A program made the position numbers and the translations under genes. A stretch of DNA of 64,000 bases from Streptomyces sp. CB01881 (GTDB lineage Bacteria; Actinomycetota; Actinomycetes; Streptomycetales; Streptomycetaceae), in NCBI RefSeq assembly GCF_002953255.1, contig NZ_CP026498.1, forward strand, positions 6,956,211 to 7,020,210. Reading direction: 5' to 3'. Of this stretch, positions 9,463 to 17,558 are shown piece by piece. The notes beneath the pieces were generated by a model. It did not search any database and was not told where the DNA came from. It was given only the letters and a program-made list of their open reading frames with translations. Positions within the stretch are counted from its first letter, which is position 1, and the number at the start of each line of letters is the position of its first letter.

Positions 9463-9513
9463 TTTCCCAACGTTCTGTCGTCAACTTGTCGTTGGCGACA
9501 GAACGTTAGGAAA
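9463..9513. terminator. Bidirectional hairpin between convergent genes
   Basis: AACGTTCTGTCG (9469-9480) pairs with CGACAGAACGTT (9496-9507). It is extended by TTTCC/GGAAA across one C-A mismatch, with a 15-base loop. The hairpin lies between the converging NlpC/P60 and aldo/keto reductase genes. Confidence 0.7.
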
Positions 9514-9565
9514 CGGATGGAGCCGAGCCGGTCACGTCATCGTGACGAGTGGAGGGGGGCTCCGC

Positions 9566-10531
9566 TCAGGCGGAGGCGGTGCTCAGCAGGGTGAGCTGTT
9601 CCGGGGTGAGGCGCAGGGAGACGGCGGCCAGCAGCGGAGGGAGTTGCTCGACCGTGCGGGCGCTGGCGATCGGGGCGGCGACCGTCGGGCGGGCGTTGAG
9701 CCAGGCCAGGGCGACCGTGGCGGGCTCGGCACCGTGCTCGGCGGCGACGGTGTCCAGCGCCTCCAGGACCTTGGGGCCGCGCGGGTCGGCCAGGTAGCGG
9801 GAGGCGCCCTCGGAACGGGCGCTCGCGACCTCGCCGCCGCCGGGGCGGTACTTGCCGGTCAGGAAGCCGGAGGCGAGCGCGTAGTACGGGACGGTGGCCA
9901 GGCCGTGGTCGGCGACCACGTCGGCCAGCGGGCCCTCGAAGGTGGCGCGGGAGACCAGGTTGTAGTGCGGCTGGACGGCGACGTACTTGGCCAGGCCCTC
10001 GCTCGCGGCGAAGGCCAGCGCCTCGGCGAGCCGCTCGGCGCTGATGTTGGAGGCGGCGATCTCGCGGATCTTGCCCTCCTTCACCAGCTCGTTCAGCGCG
10101 GTGACGAACTCCTCGACCGGGGTGTCGTCGTCCTGGTGGGTGTAGTAGAGGTCGATGCGGTCGGTGCCGAGGCGGCGCAGCGAACCCTCGACCGAGGACT
10201 TGATGTTGGCCGCGCTCAGGCCGCGGGCCTCGGGGTGCAGGCCGACCTTGGTGGCGATCACCAGGTCGTCGCGGTTGCCCCGGCTGCGGATCCAGTTGCC
10301 GATGATGGTCTCGGACTCGCCGCCGACGTTGCCGGGTACCCAGGAGGAGTAGGTGTCGGCGGTGTCGACGAAGTTGCCGCCGGCGGCGGCGTAGGCGTCG
10401 AGGACGGCGAAGGACTGCTCCTCGTCGGCCGTCCAGCCGAAGACGTTGCCGCCGAGGGAGAGCGGGTACACGGCGAGGTCGGAGGTGCCCAGCCGGACCC
10501 GGCCGGGGGCGTCACTGTGGTTTCCGGTCAT
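9566..10531 (-). CDS. Aldo/keto reductase
   Basis: 321 residues beginning MTGNHSDAPGRVRLGTSDL. It has the family hallmarks: an NFVDTADTYSSW segment with the Asp/Tyr catalytic pair, VIATKVGL with the Lys, YYTHQDDDTPVEE with the His, and the C-terminal NADPH-binding part (SARTVEQLPPLL). It should reduce aldehydes or ketones with NADPH in the cytoplasm; the substrate cannot be told. A longer upstream reading in the same frame lacks a ribosome site and looks non-coding. It stands alone between a hairpin and a divergent small gene. Confidence 0.92.
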   Translation of the reverse strand: MTGNHSDAPGRVRLGTSDLAVYPLSLGGNVFGWTADEEQSFAVLDAYAAAGGNFVDTADTYSSWVPGNVGGESETIIGNWIRSRGNRDDLVIATKVGLHPEARGLSAANIKSSVEGSLRRLGTDRIDLYYTHQDDDTPVEEFVTALNELVKEGKIREIAASNISAERLAEALAFAASEGLAKYVAVQPHYNLVSRATFEGPLADVVADHGLATVPYYALASGFLTGKYRPGGGEVASARSEGASRYLADPRGPKVLEALDTVAAEHGAEPATVALAWLNARPTVAAPIASARTVEQLPPLLAAVSLRLTPEQLTLLSTASA

Positions 10532-10721
10532 GACCGGAGTCAACCGGATCGGGCGGGTGGGCATTCCATGATCCGGACGGACTTCACACGCTTGTCGCAC
10601 CCCCGTCGCAAGGGCGCGGGGGCGAACCCTGGGAGGACAGGAGGGGGGAGACGTGGGGGGAGCGTGCCGGAGGAGGGTCCGGGGTGTCGGCGGGGTCCAC
10701 GGATTCGTTAGAGTCCGTGCC

Positions 10722-10922
10722 ATGGCTGACAACGACTACGACCCCGCCGGCAGCACCCAGATGTTCCGGGCGTTCGTCGACGAGAGCCCGGCACCCCAGG
10801 CGCCGGGCTCCGTCTCCACCTACGGCAGCACCAGCAATGGCAGCCGGACCGGCCTGATCGCGGTGATCGCCGTCGTCGCACTGGCCGTTCTGGGTGCCGT
10901 CATCTGGTTGGCGGTCAAGTAA
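10722..10922 (+). CDS. Small single-pass membrane protein
   Basis: 66 residues: a polar acidic N-terminus (MADNDYDPAGSTQMFRAFVD), a Ser/Gly linker and one C-terminal membrane helix (LIAVIAVVALAVLGAVIWLA) ending VK. Function unknown; I recall similar short proteins in other streptomycetes. There is no strong Shine-Dalgarno site. The gene runs toward the minus-strand polysaccharide locus, whose last stop is 43 bases away. Confidence 0.75.
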   Translation: MADNDYDPAGSTQMFRAFVDESPAPQAPGSVSTYGSTSNGSRTGLIAVIAVVALAVLGAVIWLAVK

Positions 10923-10964
10923 CACGCTGGACGGAGTGCCTGGCGGACTGCCCGCCCTGCCGGG

Positions 10965-11987
10965 TCAGCAGGGCTTCCGCCAGGCGTCCAGTTCGAGCTT
11001 CTTCTGCATCGAGCTGAAGCCGAGGGACTTGGTCTTCTCGCAGAACTTCTCCGTGCCGAGCTTGTACTCGACGTGGAAGACCGCCTTGCCCGCCTGCACG
11101 AACGGCGAGAGCCGGGCGCACTCGTTGAACTGGGCGCACTCCTCGTTCACGGCGAAGTCGAAGTCGGGCAGCAGGGCGGGGATCTGCTCCAGGTCGTTCT
11201 TCAGGCCGATCGCCATGCCGCGTTCGTGCGCGAGTCCGGCCAGCATGCGGTTGTACCGGAGCTGGTCGTCGGCGGTCAGCGGGAAGCCGCTGTTCTGGTT
11301 GTAGGCCTCGATGGTGTCCGGTTCGACGGCGTCGAACCCCTTGCTCCTGCACATGTCGAAGCGGGAGGCCATCAGGGGCTTCAGCTGGTCGATCTTGCGG
11401 ATGTCGAACCACTTCTCGCCCTTCCAGCCGTTGCCGTCCCCCTGGAGGGCCTTGGCGAAGGCGGTGGAGTCGGGGCGGAAGTCCTCCCAGGAACCGGCGT
11501 TGATGTAGCAGATCACCTTGCGGCCCTTGGCGTGCAGGGCGGCGACGGTCGCGGCGTCGGTCTCGAAGCCGTCGATGTCGTAGACCGGGACGTCCACCGA
11601 CTGGTCGACGCCGCCGCCGAGTTGCCACTGCCAGGCGAGGCCGGGGGTTGGCTGCCAGCGGGAGCCGGCGGGCTGCGGCGGCGTGCCGGGCGTGCCGGGG
11701 GCGGACGGACTGCCGGGGGTTCCCGGGGTCGCCGGGGTGGTTCCGGGAGTGCCCGGGGTGCTGGGCGTGCCGGGGGTCGCGGGAGTTCCGGGAGTTTCGG
11801 GGGTGGCCGTCGTGGGTGCCGACGGGGTGCCCGGGGCGGTGGTGCCGGTGGCCGCGGGCGGCTGGGTGCCGGTGGCGTCGGCCGAGGGGTCGTCCCCGTC
11901 CTCCGAACCCGAGCTGCTGCACGAGGTCGCCAGCAGGGCGGTGGTCAGGGCGAGGGCGGCCAGCAGGGGCCGGGTGCGGCGTGTCAC
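10965..11987 (-). CDS. GH114-family lipoprotein (endo-alpha-1,4-polygalactosaminidase type)
   Basis: 340 residues. The signal sequence ends in a lipobox (ALLATSCSSSG), so the mature protein is probably a lipoprotein. A spacer rich in PGTP/ATP repeats follows, then a GH114 TIM-barrel: WQWQLGGGVDQSVDVPVYDI, KVICYINAGSWEDFRPDS, the acidic-cluster motif GFDAVEPDTIEAYNQN, and IGLKNDLEQIPALLPDFDFA. Characterised GH114 enzymes such as fungal Ega3 cleave alpha-1,4-linked galactosamine polymers. As the last gene of the locus it may trim or release the exopolysaccharide made by the upstream genes. GGAG lies about 10 bases before the GTG start. Confidence 0.9.
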   Translation of the reverse strand: MTRRTRPLLAALALTTALLATSCSSSGSEDGDDPSADATGTQPPAATGTTAPGTPSAPTTATPETPGTPATPGTPSTPGTPGTTPATPGTPGSPSAPGTPGTPPQPAGSRWQPTPGLAWQWQLGGGVDQSVDVPVYDIDGFETDAATVAALHAKGRKVICYINAGSWEDFRPDSTAFAKALQGDGNGWKGEKWFDIRKIDQLKPLMASRFDMCRSKGFDAVEPDTIEAYNQNSGFPLTADDQLRYNRMLAGLAHERGMAIGLKNDLEQIPALLPDFDFAVNEECAQFNECARLSPFVQAGKAVFHVEYKLGTEKFCEKTKSLGFSSMQKKLELDAWRKPC

Positions 11988-12049
11988 GGTGGTCGAACTC
12001 CGGATCAGGTCGGTTCGGCGACGGTGCGGCGAGCAGGTCGGGTGGTCGG

Positions 12050-12733
12050 TCAGACGGCCAGGCCGTGCGGAAGGGTGCTCCAGGGGTTCTCCCCGGCGCC
12101 CGGGACGACGCAGCCGACACCGGCCCGGCGTGCGGCGATCAGGGCGACGGCGTCCCGGGCCTGGTCGGCGGGGACGTCGTACACGAGGTGGCAGAACCGG
12201 GCGGCGGCGTGCCGTCCGGTCCAGAGCGGCAGGGTCATCTCCCGGTAGGCCGTCCAGTCGCCCTCGAAGGTGACCAGCAGGTCGGCGAGGCCGACCTCGG
12301 CGTAGCCGGGATCGGGGTGGTCGCCGTGGCCGAACACCACTGTGGCGCAGCCGGCGGCGCGGGCCGCGGTGGCGAGCCGTCGGTAGTGCGCCAGCGCGCC
12401 CGGATGGGTGGCGACCTGGTCGAGGTAGACGCCGGTGATGCCGTGGCGGTGACGGTAGGTCAGGATGTCGTTCACCACGGCGGCGTGCGGCCGTCGGCCG
12501 TAGTCGGTGTCGGCGTAGCCGAGCAGCGGGAGGCCGGCCTTGCGCAGCTCGTCGGCGGCCTCGGCGAAGACGCTGTCGGGGGTGTCGCCGGGGCCGTCGG
12601 CGAGGTTGAGCACGACGGCGGCGATCCGGCCCGGGTCGGCGGCGGCGACCGCCTGCCAGGCCGCCGGGTCCACCGCGGGGTGGACGTACAGCGGCACCAG
12701 CAGGCGGCCGTCGTTCGGGCTTGCGCCGGTCAT
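12050..12733 (-). CDS. Spherulin-4 family protein (GH135-like)
   Basis: 227 residues matching the spherulation-specific family 4 fold: LLVPLYVHPAVDPAAW, AAVVLNLADGPGD, GITGVYLDQVATHP and LLVTFEGDW. In Aspergillus Sph3 (GH135), as I recall, an Asp-Glu pair and a later Glu are catalytic. Here the pair reads D105-Q106 and the later acid is E157, so the second acid is changed. There is no signal peptide, so it would act inside the cell unless exported another way. Its ATG overlaps the upstream stop (ATGA), showing translational coupling. A role in processing a galactosamine polymer is inference from family and neighbours. Confidence 0.8.
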   Translation of the reverse strand: MTGASPNDGRLLVPLYVHPAVDPAAWQAVAAADPGRIAAVVLNLADGPGDTPDSVFAEAADELRKAGLPLLGYADTDYGRRPHAAVVNDILTYRHRHGITGVYLDQVATHPGALAHYRRLATAARAAGCATVVFGHGDHPDPGYAEVGLADLLVTFEGDWTAYREMTLPLWTGRHAAARFCHLVYDVPADQARDAVALIAARRAGVGCVVPGAGENPWSTLPHGLAV

Positions 12734-13635
12734 GCGGCGACCAGTGGGCCGGTGCTGAGCCAGAGGTCGCGCAGGGTGTCGGCGAGGCCGGTCTCCGGGT
12801 GCCAGCCGAGCTCCCGGGCGGCGGCCGAGACGTCGGCCTGCTGCCAGGAGACGGCGGCCGAGCGCTCGGAGCCGGCACCGCTCTCGTCGATCCGGCCGGT
12901 GAACCCGGCCGCCGCGACCAGGCCGTCGGCGATCGCCCGGACCGGCTGCGCCCGGCCGGAGGCCAGGTTGAGCACCCGGGGCAACGGGCGCTCGGCGGCG
13001 ACGGCCAGGCCGACCGCGCGGGCGACGTCCCGGGCGTCGACGAAGTCGCGGTGGGCCGAGAGGTCCCCGACCTTCACCACGCCGTCGGCACCCTCCGGGG
13101 CGGCCCGGCGCAGCTCGGCGGCGAGCCGGCCGGGCAGCGAGCCGGCCGGGGCACCCGGGCCGACCGGGTTGAACACCCGCAGCACCACGGCGTCCAGCGG
13201 CGAGCCGGCCACCGCGAGGGAGCCGGCCAGCTTGGTGGCGCCGTAGACGCCGACCGGGCGGGCGTCGGCGTCCTCGGCGAGCGAGCTGCCGGGGGCACAG
13301 ACGCCGTACTCGCCGGCCGAGCCGATGTGCACCAGCCGGGCCTTCGCGGCACCCTCCCGGAGCGCCTCGCAGAGCACGGCCGGGCCGCGGGCGTTGACCT
13401 CGGCGAGCGTGACCGCGCTGCCGGCCACCGCGCCGGCGAAGTTGACCACCGCGTCGGGGGCGAGCGCGGCCAGCTCCTCGCCGAGCGGGCCGGCCTGGGC
13501 GGTGGCCAGGTCGAGACGCAGGTCGTGGTCGGGCCGGCGCCCGGCGGTCAGCACGGTGGCGCCGGGCAGTGACCGCAGGACGGTAAGGGCGTGCCGGCCG
13601 AGGAAGCCGTCCGCGCCGAGCAGCAGGATCCTCAC
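12730..13635 (-). CDS. NAD-dependent epimerase/dehydratase (short-chain, extended SDR type)
   Basis: 301 residues. The Rossmann glycine motif is LLLGADGFLGRHAL; the active site has a Ser-rich strand (HIGSAGEYG) and the YxxxK pair in GVYGATKLAG. The C-terminal half (RDFVDARDVARAVGLAV, then LNLASGRAQPVRAI) is typical of NDP-sugar epimerases. It starts at a GTG overlapping the upstream stop (GTGA) and hands on to the next gene by ATGA. It probably converts the nucleotide sugar for the polymer, for example a C4 epimerisation; the exact substrate is unknown. Confidence 0.85.
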   Translation of the reverse strand: MRILLLGADGFLGRHALTVLRSLPGATVLTAGRRPDHDLRLDLATAQAGPLGEELAALAPDAVVNFAGAVAGSAVTLAEVNARGPAVLCEALREGAAKARLVHIGSAGEYGVCAPGSSLAEDADARPVGVYGATKLAGSLAVAGSPLDAVVLRVFNPVGPGAPAGSLPGRLAAELRRAAPEGADGVVKVGDLSAHRDFVDARDVARAVGLAVAAERPLPRVLNLASGRAQPVRAIADGLVAAAGFTGRIDESGAGSERSAAVSWQQADVSAAARELGWHPETGLADTLRDLWLSTGPLVAA

Positions 13636-14486
13636 GCGGCCCGTCCGTCCTTCTCGGGGCCGGCGGCGGCCGTGGCGGACTGGTCGGGTGCGGCGGCGAG
13701 ACCGGCGTCCGGTGCGGTGCGGGCGGCCGGGACCGGCAGATCCTGCCCGCCCGGGACGGCGTACAGGCCCTCGGACTCGGCCGGCATCAGCTGCGAGCGG
13801 ATGAGCGAGAACTCGGCGTTGGCCCGGTCGTAGTCGTCGGGGCGGCCGATGTCCAGCCAGTAGCCGCCGAACTCGTAGGCGGCCGGCGGGGTCTGGGCGG
13901 CGAGCAGGTCCAGCACCAGCTCGTCGAAGCCGAGCGGCAGGCCGGGCGTGTACTTGGCGAGCGCCGAGCGGGAGACGCCGTAGACGCCCATCGAGACCCG
14001 GTAGTCGATGCTCGGCTTCTCCTGGAAGCCGGTGATTGAGCCGGAGTCGGTGGTCAGCACGCCGAAGTCGATCTTGACCTGGCGGGCGTAGGTGGCGATG
14101 GTGAGCGGTGCCCCGGAGGCCTCGTGGTGCTTGAGCACCCCGGCGAAGTCCAGGTCGGTGAGGATGTCGCCGTTCATCACCAGGAAGTTCTCGGGCAGCC
14201 GGTCCTGCATGGTGAGCAACGGGCCCATGGTGCCGAGCGGGCTGTCCTCGACGGCGTAGCCGACCCGCAGGCCCCACTGGGAGCCGTTGCCGACGTACGC
14301 GCGGATGATGTGGCCGAGGTGGCCGATGGCCAGGGTGACGGTCTTGAAGCCCGCGGCGGCGAGCTGGCGCATCACGATCTCCAGGATCGCGTGCTGGTCG
14401 CCGATCGGGACGAGCGGCTTGGGGAGCGCGGTGGTGTAGGGGCGGAGACGGACGCCCTTACCGCCGGCCAGGATCACTGCATGCAT
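13632..14486 (-). CDS. Sugar-phosphate nucleotidyltransferase
   Basis: 284 residues. The N-terminal signature is LAGGKGVRLRPYTTALPKPL, followed by FLVMNGDILTDLDF (metal-binding Asp), GFQEKPSIDYRVSMGVY and YWLDIGRPDDYDRA. These define the family that makes NDP-sugars from sugar-1-phosphates and NTP in the cytoplasm. The last 45 residues are Ala/Pro-rich and non-conserved. It would supply the activated sugar used by the flanking epimerases and by PelF. A GTGA overlap couples it to the next gene. Confidence 0.9.
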   Translation of the reverse strand: MHAVILAGGKGVRLRPYTTALPKPLVPIGDQHAILEIVMRQLAAAGFKTVTLAIGHLGHIIRAYVGNGSQWGLRVGYAVEDSPLGTMGPLLTMQDRLPENFLVMNGDILTDLDFAGVLKHHEASGAPLTIATYARQVKIDFGVLTTDSGSITGFQEKPSIDYRVSMGVYGVSRSALAKYTPGLPLGFDELVLDLLAAQTPPAAYEFGGYWLDIGRPDDYDRANAEFSLIRSQLMPAESEGLYAVPGGQDLPVPAARTAPDAGLAAAPDQSATAAAGPEKDGRAA

Positions 14487-14557
14487 GGTGTTTCCCCCAC
14501 GGAATTTAGTGCGACAGGAGCCTTGGTTAGCGAGTTCTGGCAGGTGGTGCGGCGGCG

Positions 14558-15550
14558 TCAGACGTTGTAGATGTCGGTCTTGTAGCGGGCCAGGTTGGCC
14601 GGGTCGCGGAAGAACTCGATGGTCTGCTCCAGGCCCTCCTCCAGGGAGAAGGCGGGCGCCCAGCCGGTGGCGGTGCGCAGCCGGGTGGCGTCCGCCACGA
14701 GCCGCATGACCTCGGAGTTGGCCGGGCGGATGCGCTGCTCGTCCTCCTTCACCAGGAGGTCGACGCCCATCAGCTTGCCGACCAGGGTGACCAGGTCGCC
14801 GACCGAGATCTCGCCGCCGGTGCCGGCGTTGAAGGTCTTGCCGACCACGGTCTCGGCCGGGGCGGTGCCGACCGTGCGGAAGGCGTTGGCGGTGTCCTTG
14901 ACGAAGGTGAAGTCGCGGGTGGGGCGCAGGTCGCCGAGGGTGATCTCGGTCTCGCCGGCCGCGACCTGGGCGATCACGGTCGGGATGACGGCGCGCATCG
15001 ACTGGCGCGGGCCGAAGGTGTTGAACGGGCGCAGCGTGACGACCGGGGTCTCGAAGCTGGCGTGGTAGCTGTCGGCCAGCCGGTCCCCGCCGGCCTTGGA
15101 GGCGGCGTACGGGGACTGGGTGTTGATCGGGTGGTCCTCGGTGATCGGCACGGTCTGCGCGGTGCCGTAGGTCTCGCTGGTGGAGGTGTGCACCAGGCGG
15201 GGGATCTCCAGGTGGCGCACGGCCTCCAGCACGTTGAGGGTGCCGGTGACGTTGGTGTCGACGTACGAGTGCGGGGCCCGGTACGAGTACGGGATCGCGA
15301 TCAGGGCGGCCAGGTGGTAGACCGCCTCGGTGCCCTTGACCAGGCCGTTGACGGAGCCCGGGTCGCGGACGTCTCCGAGGACGATCTCGACCGACTCCAG
15401 CACCTCCTTGGACAGGGTCTCCAGCCAGCCGAAGGAGGAGAAGGAGTTGTACTGGACCATGGCGCGGACCTGGTGGCCGTCGGCAACCAGGGCCTCGACG
15501 AGGTGGGAGCCGATGAAGCCCTCGGCTCCGGTGACGGCGACGCTGCTCAT
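14558..15550 (-). CDS. LegB-like NAD-dependent NDP-sugar 4,6-dehydratase/epimerase
   Basis: 330 residues. The Rossmann motif is VTGAEGFIGSHLVEALVADG. The family-specific segment VQYNSFSSFGWLETL is followed by HLAALIAIPYSYRAP, catalytic TSTSETYGT, the YxxxK pair in SPYAASKAGGDRLA, and RPFNTFGPRQSMRAVIPT. The pattern is closest to LegB-type UDP-N-acetylglucosamine 4,6-dehydratases but fits other extended SDR sugar enzymes. It acts on a UDP-amino sugar precursor in the cytoplasm. It lies 99 bases after the membrane-protein gene and 71 before the nucleotidyltransferase. Its ribosome site is weak. Confidence 0.85.
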   Translation of the reverse strand: MSSVAVTGAEGFIGSHLVEALVADGHQVRAMVQYNSFSSFGWLETLSKEVLESVEIVLGDVRDPGSVNGLVKGTEAVYHLAALIAIPYSYRAPHSYVDTNVTGTLNVLEAVRHLEIPRLVHTSTSETYGTAQTVPITEDHPINTQSPYAASKAGGDRLADSYHASFETPVVTLRPFNTFGPRQSMRAVIPTVIAQVAAGETEITLGDLRPTRDFTFVKDTANAFRTVGTAPAETVVGKTFNAGTGGEISVGDLVTLVGKLMGVDLLVKEDEQRIRPANSEVMRLVADATRLRTATGWAPAFSLEEGLEQTIEFFRDPANLARYKTDIYNV

Positions 15551-15649
15551 GCGTGATTCGCTTTCTGTTCTTCGGGGACGGCCGGGCGGGAGGTCAGTGG
15601 TGGCCCGGCGTGCACCGGCCGTGGCCGGTGGTCGGTGGTGTCGGACGGT

Positions 15650-17176
15650 TCAGCGGTGCTTGGTGGTGCGGCCGAGCACGGGCCCGGCGATTGCGGTGAG
15701 GACGGCCGCCGCGGCCCCGCAGCCGATCAGCTGCAGGACGGTCGGGTCCACTCCGGTCAGCAGCGCGGTGCACTCGGCGCCCGCGGCTGCCAGACAGATC
15801 AGGGCCGTGCTCCAGCTGAGCCCGAAGGCGTTCAGCAGCAGCGCCAGCCAGAGCGAGCCGCCCAGCAGCAGCAGCGCACCGAGCTCCGGGACGCCGAGCG
15901 CTGGGGCGCCGGGCCAGAGCACGGTGGCGGCGGCGTCCAGCGCGGCCACGGTGGTGAGGTAGATGAACAGGCAGCCGAGCAGCACGCCGCCGGTGCGGCG
16001 GGCGAACGCGGCCGGGGTGTGGCTGGTCCGCAGCGCGGCGACGGCCATCGCCCGGTAGCGGAAGAGCAGCCACTCGGCGAGCCCGAGGCTGAGCGTCAGC
16101 GCGATCATCGCCGGCCCCGTCGGGCTGGCTGACGCGCCTTCGGCGGCGCCGGTGCGGACCGCCTGGTGGACGGTGGCGCCGAGGCCGGCGATCAGGGTGA
16201 GCGCGCCGACCGCCAGCCCGAACAGCAGGTGCGGCAGCTCGTGCAGGAGCGGGAGCCTCAGTGCCGTGGAGTCCTGCTCGCTGCGCAGGCAGCGGACGAT
16301 CTCCCGGGCGGCCAGCCCCACCGCCAGCCCGAGCGAGGCCAGCAGGACGACCGTCCGGGCCAGTTGCGGCACGTCGACGGCGAGCACCACGCCCGCGCCG
16401 ACCGAGGACGGCGCCAGCGCGACCAGCAGGAACTTCTCCCGGCCGAGCACCAGCAGCACGGTGGCCGCCGCCAGGTAGCCGGACTGCCCGGCGGCGAAGC
16501 AGAGCGCCCCGAGCGGGCCGCCGATCACGTACCCGGCGGTGGCCGCGACCAGCGCGCCCAGCGGAGCTCCGACGGCCAGGCAGAGCCCGGCCGCCCGGCG
16601 CCGGCCGCGGCCGAGCCAGGCGTACGAGCGGTGCGCCAGCGCCTGGTTCCAGGACCAGCTGACCAGGGTGGCCACCGAGAGCGCGAGCATCCCCGAGGGG
16701 AGGCCGAAGCGCATCCGGGTGGCCGCGAACAGGTTGGCGCCGAGCAGGTAGCCGAGCCCGGGCAGGGCGAAGACCAGGCCGCGCACCACGCAGCGCCAGG
16801 GGTCGGCCCGCCAGGGGTTGGCGAACTCGGCGCTCGGGCCGGGGTAGCGGCGCTCGACCTTCTCGAACAGCTCCTCGGCGACGGTGAACGCGTCGGGGCG
16901 GCCGTACAACAGCCCGGCCTGCTCGTCGGAGAGGCCGTCGGACTCCAGGAAGGCCGCGATCTCGTAGGGGTGGACGGCGTCCGCGCAGACGTCGGCGAGC
17001 CGTTCGGCCAGCTCGTCCAGCGGGTCGGGAGAGAGGTCGAGCTGCTCCTGCGGCTCGACCGGCTGCGTGGGCACCGCCTGCCGCCGGCGCTTGCGCGGGA
17101 GGGTGCGCAGCTGCACAGTCTGCTCGGCCCAGTCCGGGCCGGCCTCGTCGGGGACGAGACGGAGGGGACCACTCAT
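15650..17176 (-). CDS. Polytopic membrane protein of the exopolysaccharide locus
   Basis: 508 residues starting MSGPLRLVPDEAGP. About 120 N-terminal residues are cytoplasmic and charged (LDELAERLADVCADAVHPYE). They are followed by roughly 12 hydrophobic segments, for example VVRGLVFALPGLGYLLGANL and GLCLAVGAPLGALVAATAGY. I do not recognise a named family. Its position right after pelF suggests a partner of PelF in polymer synthesis, export or flipping, as PelG/PelE are in Pel systems, but no sequence motif proves this. The ATG overlaps the stop of the last 77-bp-repeat mini-ORF (ATGA), and its GAGGTGG ribosome site lies inside that repeat. Confidence 0.75.
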   Translation of the reverse strand: MSGPLRLVPDEAGPDWAEQTVQLRTLPRKRRRQAVPTQPVEPQEQLDLSPDPLDELAERLADVCADAVHPYEIAAFLESDGLSDEQAGLLYGRPDAFTVAEELFEKVERRYPGPSAEFANPWRADPWRCVVRGLVFALPGLGYLLGANLFAATRMRFGLPSGMLALSVATLVSWSWNQALAHRSYAWLGRGRRRAAGLCLAVGAPLGALVAATAGYVIGGPLGALCFAAGQSGYLAAATVLLVLGREKFLLVALAPSSVGAGVVLAVDVPQLARTVVLLASLGLAVGLAAREIVRCLRSEQDSTALRLPLLHELPHLLFGLAVGALTLIAGLGATVHQAVRTGAAEGASASPTGPAMIALTLSLGLAEWLLFRYRAMAVAALRTSHTPAAFARRTGGVLLGCLFIYLTTVAALDAAATVLWPGAPALGVPELGALLLLGGSLWLALLLNAFGLSWSTALICLAAAGAECTALLTGVDPTVLQLIGCGAAAAVLTAIAGPVLGRTTKHR

Positions 17177-17552
17177 GCGTCCACCTCGTTGCACTCGGCG
17201 GCCGCTTCGCGGGACACGCTGCTCTTCACGGTTCGCTCGCTGTGCTCGTTCACGCCGCCACCTCGTTGCACTCGGCGGCCGCTTCGCGGGACACGCTGCT
17301 CTTCACGGTTCGCTCGCTGTGCTCGTTCACGCCGCCACCTCGTTGCACTCGGCGGCCGCTTCGCGGGACACGCTGCTCTTCACGGTTCGCTCGCTGTGCT
17401 CGTTCACGCCGCCACCTCGTTGCACTCGGCGGCCGCTTCGCGGGACACGCTGCTCTTCACGGTTCGCTCGCTGTGCTCGTTCACGCCGCCACCTCGTTGC
17501 ACTCGGCGGCCGCTTCGCGGGACACGCTGCTCTTCACGGTTCGCTCGCTCAC
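17173..17552 (-). other. Array of five overlapping mini-ORFs (translational relay)
   Basis: Mini-ORFs on the minus strand run 17552-17481 (23 codons), 17484-17404, 17407-17327, 17330-17250 and 17253-17173 (26 codons each), plus stops. Each starts with GTG, begins VNEHSERTVKSS (the first VSERTVKSS) and ends AECNEVAA (the last AECNEVDA). Each stop overlaps the next start as GTGA, and each has GAGGTGG 5-7 bases before its start. The first overlaps the pelF stop; the last overlaps the membrane gene ATG. 77 is not a multiple of 3, so the frame shifts at each unit, yet the relay is kept. Whether the peptides have a role is unknown. Confidence 0.7.
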
Positions 17553-17558
17553 GCCGTC
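17183..17558 (-). repeat. Five tandem 77-bp direct repeats between pelF and the membrane-protein gene
   Basis: Copies start at 17183, 17260, 17337, 17414 and 17491. The first four are identical over 77 bases. The fifth lacks 9 bases near its end and runs into the pelF stop. Each unit, read on the minus strand, contains GAGGTGGCGGC then GTG. The array covers the whole gap between the two genes. The junction at the pelF end (GACGAGGTGACGGCGTGA) resembles the repeat edge, so the array probably expanded from this gene junction by slippage or unequal crossing-over. Confidence 0.95.

Noticed and set aside
11683-11850. Possible collagen-like gene from PGTP/GVPG repeats
   Set aside because: It is the complementary reading of the GH114 lipoprotein's Pro/Thr linker.
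17183-17558. CRISPR-like array
   Set aside because: The repeats are directly adjacent with no variable spacers, and no cas genes are nearby.
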